Below are positions 26,445 to 34,601 of a DNA stretch of 64,000 nucleotides, piece after piece. The notes below the pieces were generated by a model. That model made no database searches and was not told the DNA's origin. It saw only the letters and a program-made list of their open reading frames with translations. Position numbers and translations under genes: made by a program. Location of the stretch: the NCBI RefSeq assembly GCF_016919065.1, contig NZ_JAFFQA010000006.1:62001-126000 (forward strand). The letters run 5' to 3'. Each line of letters starts with the position of its first letter. Position 1 is the first letter of the stretch. The DNA is from Desulfobulbus rhabdoformis (GTDB lineage: Bacteria > Desulfobacterota > Desulfobulbia > Desulfobulbales > Desulfobulbaceae).

Positions 26445-27302
26445 TTAATTTCCTGTTGCTAACGCAAGGCAGGTAGCGCAGAAGAGCGTGAGGGCGATAA
26501 GACCATTCATGGAAAAGAACGACTGGCGTATGCGGGAAAGGTCCTTGGGGCTGACAATGAGGTGCTGATAAAAAAGGGCCGCAGCAGTTAGAGCAATGCC
26601 AAGAAAGTACCAGTAATTCAGCCCGGTTAAAACACCTGTCAGGGTAAAAAGAATAAAGGCCAGTAGGTGGAAGAGCACTGCGATTCTAAAACCGTTCTTC
26701 CTTCCGAAAAAGGACGGCATGGAATAGAGCCCAGCATCACGATCAAAGTCGGCGTCCAGGCAGGCGTAAATACAGTCAAAGCCAGCCACCCAAAATAAAA
26801 CAGCCAGAGAGAGTACCCAGGGGTAACCTTCCAGGCTGGCCGCTACAGCCACCCATCCTCCAAGAGGGGAGATGGCCAGGGCCACGCCGAGAACAACATG
26901 ACATAGCCAGGTAAAACGTTTGGTGAGTGAGTAAAAAAGGGTTAATCCCAGGGCAAAAGGCGCAATCATAAGCGCCAGGGGATTAAGCATGAAACAGGCA
27001 AAGAAAAAAAGCAAACTTGCCCCTATCATCAACCCCCAGGATTGAATAAGCGTTACCTCACCGGCAGGCAGGGCGCGACCGGTGGTTCGAGGATTGGCAG
27101 CATCGAATTTTCGATCAGCAATCCGGTTAAAGGTCATGGCGCTTGTCCTTGCCCCGCCCATGGCGATAACAACCCAAAAGAATACTGAAAAATCAGGGAT
27201 GCCACGCTCTGCAAGAAAGGCCCCCATCAGCGCAAAAGGCATGGCAAAAACAGTGTGTTGGAATTTGATCATTTCCAACAAAACAGATATTTTTTTCCAC
27301 AT
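26445..27302 (-). CDS. mqnP: UbiA-family prenyltransferase, menaquinone branch
   Basis: 285 residues, with eight to nine membrane helices. The two Asp-rich motifs are NRIADRKFDAANPRT (NxxxDxxxD) and DCIYACLDADFDRD, which bind the polyprenyl diphosphate through Mg2+. By sequence alone it resembles 4-hydroxybenzoate polyprenyltransferase. Its position in the futalosine operon points to prenylation of the naphthoate precursor, the step assigned to MqnP. It begins three bases after the ubiX stop. Confidence 0.85.
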   Translation of the reverse strand: MWKKISVLLEMIKFQHTVFAMPFALMGAFLAERGIPDFSVFFWVVIAMGGARTSAMTFNRIADRKFDAANPRTTGRALPAGEVTLIQSWGLMIGASLLFFFACFMLNPLALMIAPFALGLTLFYSLTKRFTWLCHVVLGVALAISPLGGWVAVAASLEGYPWVLSLAVLFWVAGFDCIYACLDADFDRDAGLYSMPSFFGRKNGFRIAVLFHLLAFILFTLTGVLTGLNYWYFLGIALTAAALFYQHLIVSPKDLSRIRQSFFSMNGLIALTLFCATCLALATGN

Positions 27303-27305
27303 AAT

Positions 27306-27878
27306 TTACATTCCCTGCCAACGCTTAATCGATGAGGAGGCGACCGGTATGCTCAAAAGGTCGCAGATTCGTGCTGCAAATTGTCTGGCAATATCGTCAA
27401 GCGTTTGTGGATGTTGATAAAAAGCGGGCATTGGCGGGCAGATAACAGCCCCTGCCTCGTGCACGGTAAGCATGTTGCGCAAGTGGGTGCGATTGAGTGG
27501 TGTCTCACGAGCTGCAAGGATTAATGGACGTCTCTCTTTGAGGGTGACATCAGCTGCACGGTGGATAAGGTTCCCACAGAATCCGCCAGCAATGGCCGCA
27601 AGAGTCCCCATGGTGCAAGGAAGAACGACCATGGCATCATAGCGGGCAGAGCCTGATGCTGGAGCCGCGGTAAAATCGTCGGCCTGAAACCAGCGCTGAA
27701 CCTGAGAGAGATCCTCGGGTTTGAGGTCAAGCTCGAATTTGAGCACCTTGCGCCCGGCATCGGAGATGATTGCGTGCACCTCAACCTGAGCTATCTCCAG
27801 TAAGTGCAGCAGCTGAGGAACGTAGAGCATGCCGGTTGCCCCGGTCAGCCCAAGGAGAAGACGTCGACACTCTGCCAT
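27306..27878 (-). CDS. ubiX: UbiX-like flavin prenyltransferase
   Basis: 190 residues, a flavoprotein fold with LLGLTGATGMLYVPQLL at the N terminus and VVLPCTMGTLAAIAGG in the FMN site. UbiX attaches a dimethylallyl group to FMN to make the prenyl-FMN cofactor of UbiD-type decarboxylases. The futalosine route needs such a decarboxylase, and that gene is not in this window. The start lies four bases after the ubiE stop. Confidence 0.9.
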   Translation of the reverse strand: MAECRRLLLGLTGATGMLYVPQLLHLLEIAQVEVHAIISDAGRKVLKFELDLKPEDLSQVQRWFQADDFTAAPASGSARYDAMVVLPCTMGTLAAIAGGFCGNLIHRAADVTLKERRPLILAARETPLNRTHLRNMLTVHEAGAVICPPMPAFYQHPQTLDDIARQFAARICDLLSIPVASSSIKRWQGM

Positions 27879-27882
27879 GGGA

Positions 27883-28602
27883 TCAGCCCTTCACGCCTCG
27901 GTATATGGAGACAATCCCAAAGGTAAGCGGTATTCGTGAGACCTTGTTAAACCCCGCTTCCCGCATCATGGCCATCAATTCCTCGGGTTCATAAAAGGCC
28001 GCTATTGAGGAGGCAAGATACTGGTATGCCTCTTTGTCACCGGAGATAAGGCCTGCAACGGCCGGAAGAATCTTGTTGAGGTAGAAATGATAGATCGGTT
28101 TAATGATCGGGTTGGTTGGCCGGGAAAATTCGAGAATGAGTAGGTTCCCTGTGGGCTTGAGAATGCGGTGCATCTCTTTAAGCCCCTGGAGTGTCTGGGA
28201 GAGATTACGGACACCAAAGGCCACCGTACAGCCCCAAAAACTGTTGGAGGGAGCGGGAAGCACCTCCCCATCTCCGCAAACCGGAAAAATACGGGTTTTG
28301 CGATCATCACTGGGCAGGGCTTTGGCACCGGCCAGGAGCATGTCCTCACAGAAATCAACAGAAAGCACAGATCGCCTCTGCGCTTGCCTGGTGAGTTCCA
28401 AAGAAAGGGGTAAGGTGCCTGCACAGAGATCCATGACCCAGCCTTCGGGAAACTGACGGAGCAATCTGGTTGTGCGCCATCGCCAATAGCGGTCTATCTG
28501 CAGGGAAAGCAGGGAATTCAGTAGGTCGTAACGCCCGCTAATGGCGGAGAACTTATCGCGAACAAATTGCTTTTTTTCCTCGGGTGACGGTAAGGTGCTC
28601 AT
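27883..28602 (-). CDS. menG: Demethylmenaquinone methyltransferase
   Basis: 239 residues, class I SAM-dependent methyltransferase of the UbiE/MenG family. FSAISGRYDLLNSLLSLQIDRYWR is represented at the N terminus, VMDLCAGTLPLSLEL is the SAM loop, and VAFGVRNLSQTLQGLKEMHRIL is the family motif II. It makes the last step, methylating demethylmenaquinone. LCAGTLP has Leu-Pro where GTGD is more usual in this loop, a small departure. Confidence 0.92.
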   Translation of the reverse strand: MSTLPSPEEKKQFVRDKFSAISGRYDLLNSLLSLQIDRYWRWRTTRLLRQFPEGWVMDLCAGTLPLSLELTRQAQRRSVLSVDFCEDMLLAGAKALPSDDRKTRIFPVCGDGEVLPAPSNSFWGCTVAFGVRNLSQTLQGLKEMHRILKPTGNLLILEFSRPTNPIIKPIYHFYLNKILPAVAGLISGDKEAYQYLASSIAAFYEPEELMAMMREAGFNKVSRIPLTFGIVSIYRGVKG

Positions 28603-28675
28603 GAAGTACTCGTTCTCCCATTAGCGGGAGCATTCAGGTTAAGAATAATGGAAAAACAGGTAACTGTCCTGGATT

Positions 28676-29500
28676 CTACGAAAATATTTTGAGGGGAAGC
28701 ACATTGCCTGGTGCCTCCTGGCGGTCCATCAGATACTGAAAAAACCTCTCCAATGCCTGGAGCTTAATGGCGCTCAGGTCGTGCTCGATGCCCATAAGGT
28801 AGTGGGAGCATGCTTCACAGTCCATGGGGATGCGTCGGGCGACACGATCACAAATTTCAGCCATGCGCTCCGCTCCCTGTTTACGGCAATCGACAAGGGC
28901 CTGGCGGACCTTGCGGGCGGTTTCTGGCTCTTGAGCCAGAAATTCCTCTCGTACAGCACAAACCGAAAAGACGAAGGGCAGTCCCGTTTTTTTGTGCCAG
29001 GTTTCTCCTAAATCCAGCTGAACCGGATAGCGTCGTTCGACATTCAGACGCAGGGCATCATCGCCAATGGCAAGAACCGCACTGGATCGTTTGCTGTTCT
29101 CCTCATCGGCATAGACCTCGCCAATTTCATAGCAGGGGCGAACCCTATAAAATTCTTCGAGGATTATTTTCAACAAACGAATAGAGGTATCAGACTGACC
29201 GGTGAGGATAACCAGCTTGCCATCCAGTTCTTCCGGCGGAACCTTGGAAAAAAGAAACACAGAACCCACCGGACCCGTAGCACTGATGGAGAGGTCTGCC
29301 AGAATCTGGTAGCGTTCGGGGTGGAGCGCATAGGCGTATGAAGAAACAAATCCTAGATCGATCTTATCTCTCTCAAGAAAGACGTTGAGTTGGCTGGGTT
29401 GGGCTTCAACAACGTGCCATTGTTGCGGGTAGCTCTGCTCTTTCCAAACTTCATAGATAGGTGCAACATTGATATAGTTCACCATGCCAATACGGACCAT
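28676..29500 (-). CDS. mqnA: Chorismate dehydratase
   Basis: 274 residues, periplasmic-binding-protein-like fold of the MqnA/MqnD family. It starts with VRIGMVNYINVAPIY, typical for MqnA, and contains LGFVSSYAYALHPERY. It converts chorismate to 3-enolpyruvylbenzoate, the first step of the futalosine route to menaquinone. It lies between the deaminase gene (12-base gap) and menG. Confidence 0.93.
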   Translation of the reverse strand: MVRIGMVNYINVAPIYEVWKEQSYPQQWHVVEAQPSQLNVFLERDKIDLGFVSSYAYALHPERYQILADLSISATGPVGSVFLFSKVPPEELDGKLVILTGQSDTSIRLLKIILEEFYRVRPCYEIGEVYADEENSKRSSAVLAIGDDALRLNVERRYPVQLDLGETWHKKTGLPFVFSVCAVREEFLAQEPETARKVRQALVDCRKQGAERMAEICDRVARRIPMDCEACSHYLMGIEHDLSAIKLQALERFFQYLMDRQEAPGNVLPLKIFS

Positions 29501-29511
29501 GGCCTGACTCC

Positions 29512-30732
29512 TTATAGTACAACCCGTGTCGGGCTTAATGGACTACCAGCGCTGACTACATAGCGCAGAAGTTGTGTAGGGTCCTGAACAGAATCAGGAA
29601 TCGGTATAGAAAGTATATCGGCGATTTTGCCCGGGGCCAATGTCCCCCTCTGGCTCTCCAGTCCCAAAGCCTGGGCTCCGCCCAGACTTGCCATGGCGAA
29701 AATCGCTGCCGGATCAAGCTGGGGATGACTCTCTGCAAGAAGGGACATCTCTCGCCACAAAGAGAGTTCCGGATTCGAGGCGACACTGTCGGTGCCGAGA
29801 GCAGGGAGAATGCCGGCTTCAAGGAAGCGATCCACCGGAGCTGTGCCAACCGCTAAAAATTGATTGCTTCCGGCACAGAGGCAGACTTTGGCGCCTTCAC
29901 CGGCAAGTATTTGAATTTCTTCTGGATCGACATGGATAGCATGGACGCAGAGGGTTTGTTCATCCAGAGCCCCCAAATCATAGAGATACCGTACAGATCC
30001 GGCATGCCCTGGGGGAATAAACGATCCGTCCCAAAAACCTCGACTTCGGACAAAGTCAACCATTTCTCCCCTGCCCTGGGCAAGCATCTCCTGTTCGGCC
30101 GGTGGTTCGGCAACATGGATGGGAAAGGTATGGCCTAGAGCTTTTGCCCGGCTTTTAAGCGCCTGAATGAGTTGAGGATGGGTCGAATACGGTGCGTGGG
30201 CACTGCAACGCTGTCGCTCCGGTTCGGCTCCAAGTCTTTCCAGGTTTTTTTCAAGGGTAAACCCGGCCAGGCCAAGGTACTCCTTATAGGCCAAAACCTG
30301 GCCGTTCGTCTTTTGCTGAAGTTCTCCACCAATGGTTGTGTTCCCGATATCGGCAAGAATACTCACCCCGGAACGGTACTGCTGCTCTGCACAGGCCAAG
30401 GAGGCCTCTTCAATCTCGGGGCCGGTAATTCCAAGGCTGTCTCGCAGATACAAAAGCTCTACAATCCACTGGGTAAAAGATGGCCCAGGAGGTTTCTTCC
30501 CAAGTTCGCCAAGATGAGAGAGCTCAAGGTGAATGTGAGCATTGATCAGTGCCGGGGTCAGGGCCGCATGGGGATGGGGAATAACCTCCACCTGTGGGTA
30601 GCTGGTCTGTAACGCATCTAACCTGTCGACAGCCAGGATTTTTCCTTCTTCAACGACAACACCTGCATCGGCAAGAACAGCTCCAGAGACGGGCACAACC
30701 CAGGGAGCACTATGGATCTGAACCCTGGACAT
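29512..30732 (-). CDS. mqnX: Aminodeoxyfutalosine deaminase
   Basis: 406 residues, amidohydrolase superfamily (COG0402). Metal ligands are seen in NAHIHLELSH, CSAHAPYSTHPQ, VHAIHVD and LGTDSVASN, in the family order. In this operon it is best read as the deaminase that turns aminodeoxyfutalosine into futalosine, after which MqnB removes hypoxanthine. mqnB is not in the window. The ATG overlaps the mqnC stop by one base (TGATG). Confidence 0.88.
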   Translation of the reverse strand: MSRVQIHSAPWVVPVSGAVLADAGVVVEEGKILAVDRLDALQTSYPQVEVIPHPHAALTPALINAHIHLELSHLGELGKKPPGPSFTQWIVELLYLRDSLGITGPEIEEASLACAEQQYRSGVSILADIGNTTIGGELQQKTNGQVLAYKEYLGLAGFTLEKNLERLGAEPERQRCSAHAPYSTHPQLIQALKSRAKALGHTFPIHVAEPPAEQEMLAQGRGEMVDFVRSRGFWDGSFIPPGHAGSVRYLYDLGALDEQTLCVHAIHVDPEEIQILAGEGAKVCLCAGSNQFLAVGTAPVDRFLEAGILPALGTDSVASNPELSLWREMSLLAESHPQLDPAAIFAMASLGGAQALGLESQRGTLAPGKIADILSIPIPDSVQDPTQLLRYVVSAGSPLSPTRVVL

Positions 30733-31790
30733 CAGATGGGGGTATAGTCCATCAGCCGTTGTTGCGGAGAAAACCCAGCATCACTGACCAGACGACGAAT
30801 TTCCTGCTCAGAGAGGCGGAAGTGAATTCCTGCTGCAGCCACCACATTTTCCTCGATCATGGTCGAGCCAAAGTCATTGGCGCCAAAAAAGAGGGAGAGT
30901 TGGGCAATCTTGGGGCCCTGAGTAACCCAGGAAGCCTGAATATTGCGAATATTATCAAGGAAAATGCGACTTAAGGCCAACATACGTAGGTAGCTGACTG
31001 CCGTTGTTTTCTCGATCTTTCTGGTTTCGGCAAGCGGCGTATAATCGGGCTGAAAGGGCCAGGGAATAAAGGCCGTGAACCCACCAGTGCGATCTTGAAG
31101 AGCACGGACCCGTTCGAGATGCTCAAGCCGTTCTTCCATGGTTTCTATATGGCCAAACATCATGGTGGCCGTGGTACGCAGACCAAGTCGGTGAGCTTCT
31201 TCCATTACGCCGATCCATTGATCGGCATTACACTTCCGTGGTGCCAGTTCTTCGCGAACACGGTTGTTGAGAATTTCCGCACCGCCGCCGGGGATAGAGT
31301 TTAATCCGGCATCTACCAGACGTTTTAAGACCTTGGCAACGGGCAACCCGGAAATCTGAGAGAAATGGTAGACCTCAGGCGGCGAAAAACCGTGGATGTG
31401 AATGCCGGTCTCTTTCATGAAGCGGAGCATCTCTTCATAAAATTCAAGGGGTTTGTCCGGGTGCAATCCCCCTTGGAGCAGAATTTGGGTTCCGCCGAGT
31501 TCCTGGGTTTCGCGGATCTTCTCAAGGAGTTCTTCTTTACTGAGGACTTTGCCTTCCTTATCCTCGGGCGATTTGAAAAATGCGCAAAATTTACAGGCGG
31601 ATATACATATATCTGTATAGTTGATATTGCGGTCGATGACATAGGTGACCACCGGTTCCGGATGCAGTCGCCTGCGTATACTGTCGGCAAGAAACCCTAA
31701 CTGATGAAGATCAGCCTCACGTTCAAGCTTAAGGAAATCATCACCAGTAATTCGTTCCCCTGTCTCTATTTTTTTCTGTATCGCTTGCAT
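30732..31790 (-). CDS. mqnC: Dehypoxanthine futalosine cyclase
   Basis: 352 residues, radical SAM enzyme. The [4Fe-4S] motif CxxxCxxC is CISACKFCAF near residue 63. LLQGGLHPDKPLEFYEEML, HGFSPPEVYHFS and SIPGGGAEIL are conserved in the MqnC/MqnE/CofH group. It closes the ring to cyclic dehypoxanthine futalosine. It starts two bases after the mqnE stop, and the two radical SAM genes are adjacent paralogues. Confidence 0.92.
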   Translation of the reverse strand: MQAIQKKIETGERITGDDFLKLEREADLHQLGFLADSIRRRLHPEPVVTYVIDRNINYTDICISACKFCAFFKSPEDKEGKVLSKEELLEKIRETQELGGTQILLQGGLHPDKPLEFYEEMLRFMKETGIHIHGFSPPEVYHFSQISGLPVAKVLKRLVDAGLNSIPGGGAEILNNRVREELAPRKCNADQWIGVMEEAHRLGLRTTATMMFGHIETMEERLEHLERVRALQDRTGGFTAFIPWPFQPDYTPLAETRKIEKTTAVSYLRMLALSRIFLDNIRNIQASWVTQGPKIAQLSLFFGANDFGSTMIEENVVAAAGIHFRLSEQEIRRLVSDAGFSPQQRLMDYTPI

Positions 31791-31792
31791 GG

Positions 31793-32887
31793 TTAGAAGG
31801 TCTCTATGACGTTGTAGAGAGTGTCGCGCTGGACAGGCTGGCGGCCTGCTTCCTGAATAAGACGGATAAGAGTCTTATGACCAAGTGCCTGCTCGGTTTC
31901 AGCACCAGCCATATGGGTTATGACTTCCTCTTTGACGGTTCCATCCATGTCATCTGCACCAAAAGAAAGGGCAACCTGGGCAAGTTTCGGTCCGATCATA
32001 ACCCAATAGGCTTTCACATGGGGAAAGTTATCGAGCATCAACCGACTGACGGCAATGTTCTTAAGATCATTGATGCCGGTGGTGTTGGCATGCTCGGCCA
32101 TCGCCGTGTTTTTCGGGTGAAAAGCGAGTGGGATAAAGGCTAGAAAACCATCGGTTTCGTCCTGGGTCTTGCGCAGGGCATCCAGGTGTTCGAGCCGTTC
32201 AGCTACGGTCTCGATATGACCGTAGAGCATGGTTGCATTGGTCTTCAGCCCTTTTTTATGGGCAGCTTTAGCCACTTCGATCCAGCCTTCACCGGATAGT
32301 TTCCGCTCGCAGGTTACCTGGCGAATACGCGGGCTGAAAACCTCGGCCCCCCCTCCGGGCAGGGAACCAAGTCCTGCAGCCATGAGCTCATCCAGGGTAT
32401 CCTCAACAGATTTGCCATTCAGTTGAGCCAGGTGATAAATCTCAACACAGGTAAAGGCCTGAATATGTACCTCAGGGCGCACCTCTTTAATGCCCTGGAG
32501 AATGTCGATATAGTAGGAAAAGGGAAGATCGGGGTGGATGCCGCCGACCATGTGTATTTCACTGATCGGCTCGTCGAGGCGTTCCCGGACCTTCTCCTTC
32601 ACATCATCCACACTCATTTCATAGGCAAGCGGATGATCTTTTTCACGTCCAAATGCACAGAACTTACAGAGGTTTGTGCAAATGTTGGAGTAATTAATGT
32701 GCTGATTATAAATAAAAAAGGCCTGGTTTCCGTTTTTGCGTTCGCGAACGATGTTGGCCAGGGCCCCAAGAGCGAGGACGTTTGGATGCTGGTACAGTTG
32801 CTCTCCATCTTCTAAGGATAACCGCTCCCCTTCGCGGACTTTGGCCAATATACGGCCAAGCCCTGCCTGCTCTATATATGCATCCAT
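31793..32887 (-). CDS. mqnE: Aminodeoxyfutalosine synthase
   Basis: 364 residues, radical SAM enzyme with CTNLCKFCAFGREK and HMVGGIHPDLPFSYY. It couples 3-enolpyruvylbenzoate with SAM to make aminodeoxyfutalosine. The frame is open to 33013, but that extension runs through the terminator of the sigma-factor gene. The ATG at 32887 gives the normal family length and has GGAG upstream. First gene of the eight-gene menaquinone operon. Confidence 0.92.
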   Translation of the reverse strand: MDAYIEQAGLGRILAKVREGERLSLEDGEQLYQHPNVLALGALANIVRERKNGNQAFFIYNQHINYSNICTNLCKFCAFGREKDHPLAYEMSVDDVKEKVRERLDEPISEIHMVGGIHPDLPFSYYIDILQGIKEVRPEVHIQAFTCVEIYHLAQLNGKSVEDTLDELMAAGLGSLPGGGAEVFSPRIRQVTCERKLSGEGWIEVAKAAHKKGLKTNATMLYGHIETVAERLEHLDALRKTQDETDGFLAFIPLAFHPKNTAMAEHANTTGINDLKNIAVSRLMLDNFPHVKAYWVMIGPKLAQVALSFGADDMDGTVKEEVITHMAGAETEQALGHKTLIRLIQEAGRQPVQRDTLYNVIETF

Positions 32888-33004
32888 TTCTGCCTGCTCC
32901 CGGATTGAGTCTATGAAATAGAATTTATTCCCATTGATGTGAAAAAATTCAGTTTTCTTTAGATTGTTAAGGGAATGCTTGCCAAGGCCGCATCCCTGCT
33001 TGAA

Positions 33005-33042
33005 TAAAAACAAAGAAGCCCCTTATAAAGACAAGGGGCTTC
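33005..33042 (-). terminator. Terminator after the primary-type sigma factor gene
   Basis: On the minus strand GAAGCCCCTT, an 8-base loop, AAGGGGCTTC and then TTTGTTTTT. The perfect 10-bp stem lies 25 bases after the stop at 33067. Confidence 0.85.
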
Positions 33043-33066
33043 AAAAAACACGAAATATTAGTTGTG

Positions 33067-34386
33067 TTAGTCAAGGAAGAACCGAAGTTTCTCCCGACGG
33101 CTTGAGTGTCGTAAACGATTCAGGGCCTTTTTTTCGATCTGACGAATACGCTCTCGAGAAACGTTAAATCGTTTTCCGATCTCCTCGAGGGTGTATTCTG
33201 CCTTTTCTCCAATACCAAAACGGAGTCGAATGATTTTCTCTTCACGCTCGGTCAGCGTCGAGAGGACCTCGGTGACACGGTGAGCGAGTTCCCTATTTTG
33301 CACGGCATCATAGGGTGATTCAGATTCCTGGTTTTCAAGAAAATCACCAAGAGTCGAGTCATCATCGCCCACTGGAGTCTCCAGTGAAATCGGTTCCCGC
33401 GATGCTTCCAAAATGGCCAGGATTTTATCCATGGGCAAATCAGTCATCTTGGAAATTTCAACCGGGGTGGGTTCACGACCAAGTTCTTTTAACAGCGAGT
33501 AAAACGCCTTAAAAAACTGACTGCGCAGTTCAAGAAAATGCACAGGCAGGCGAATGGTCCGGGTTTTGTCAAGAATGGCCCGGGTTATCGCCTGGCGAAT
33601 CCACCATGAGGCGTAAGTCGAGAATTTGTTGCCTTTTTTATAGTCAAAACGAAAAACAGCCCGCATCAGTCCCAGATTGCCTTCCTGAATGAGATCAGCA
33701 AGGGTCAAGCCCTGATGCATATAGCGCTTGGCAATAGAGACGACCAACCGAAGGTTTGCCCGGATCATGGAATCCTTGGCAAATTCAATGGATCGGTTGT
33801 AGGCCTCTATTTTCGTAGCAAGCTCAAACAGCTCTCGAATTTCAGGGTAATTGCGGTTGGCGATGGTCACGCAATGCCGCATGTAATTGAGCTGTTGCTT
33901 TTTCGGCTTCAGCGTCGGGTCACGACGCTGCCAGAGGTCGATCCTGTCGACCAGCATTTTTATTTCGGCAACGCCTGAGCCGTCCTGACGGATAGCCTCA
34001 ATAATGGCGTCAAACCCCTCACGTATGGTTTTGGAGTACTTTGCTTCTTCCTCGGGGGTGAGTAGGTCAAATTGGCCCATCTCCCTAAGGTACGTGGTTG
34101 TGGTTTCTTCCGAATCGTGTTCTTCGCTATCGGGCAAGGTATCGGAAGAATTGTCTTCGTCACCGTTTTTCTTTCCGGTCCATTCTTCACCGGATAAGGT
34201 CTTTCTTTTTCCCGACTCTTCCTGGGTAACAATTTCAATATTGTTTTCCCCGAGAAAATCAAATAACTCTTCAATGGCTCCCGGATCTTTCACCTGATCG
34301 GGGAGGAGTTCGTTCAGATGCTGAAATGTTATACAGCCTTCATCCTTTCCGGCCTCAAGAAGGTCATTTTTTATACCAGCGAGCAC
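33067..34386 (-). CDS. rpoD: Sigma-70 factor, primary type (RpoD-like)
   Basis: 439 residues, GTG start with AAGGAG before it. Region 1.1-like segment (1-55), an acidic linker, region 1.2 (TTTYLREMGQFDLLTPEEE), a shortened non-conserved region of about 70 residues, regions 2.1-2.4 (YASWWIRQAITRAILDKTRT for melting and -10 binding), region 3, and region 4.2 (TLEEIGKRFNVSRERIRQIE) for -35 binding. E. coli RpoD has about 613 residues, the difference being mainly the non-conserved region. Region 1.1 argues for the housekeeping factor, but an RpoS-type second factor cannot be ruled out from this window alone. Confidence 0.85.
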   Translation of the reverse strand: MLAGIKNDLLEAGKDEGCITFQHLNELLPDQVKDPGAIEELFDFLGENNIEIVTQEESGKRKTLSGEEWTGKKNGDEDNSSDTLPDSEEHDSEETTTTYLREMGQFDLLTPEEEAKYSKTIREGFDAIIEAIRQDGSGVAEIKMLVDRIDLWQRRDPTLKPKKQQLNYMRHCVTIANRNYPEIRELFELATKIEAYNRSIEFAKDSMIRANLRLVVSIAKRYMHQGLTLADLIQEGNLGLMRAVFRFDYKKGNKFSTYASWWIRQAITRAILDKTRTIRLPVHFLELRSQFFKAFYSLLKELGREPTPVEISKMTDLPMDKILAILEASREPISLETPVGDDDSTLGDFLENQESESPYDAVQNRELAHRVTEVLSTLTEREEKIIRLRFGIGEKAEYTLEEIGKRFNVSRERIRQIEKKALNRLRHSSRREKLRFFLD

Positions 34387-34443
34387 CAGCCTTCTCCTTT
34401 AATCTGTGCGCAACGCACATTGTGTTTCAGGGTCAAAAAGAAT

Positions 34444-34471
34444 ATTATAGTCTACTCTATGAAGAAAATAA
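34444..34471 (-). promoter_or_regulatory. Possible promoter of the sigma factor gene
   Basis: On the minus strand a perfect TATAAT (34444-34449) lies about 58 bases before the GTG start. The -35 match is poor (TTATTT at 16 bases), so the call rests on the -10. Confidence 0.35.
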
Positions 34472-34601
34472 TGCAATCGAAGAGTGGGTGTCATGCAATA
34501 AAAAACGTTTTGCCGGTATGATGAACAGGATTAGGATTGCATGGAACACGCAGAGGCATGAGTTCACGCAGGGCATAGTTTCTTGGGAGGAGTAGACACA
34601 C

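Noticed and set aside
32888..33013. 42-codon N-terminal extension of mqnE
   Set aside because: It begins inside the sigma-factor terminator, and the family starts near the inner ATG.
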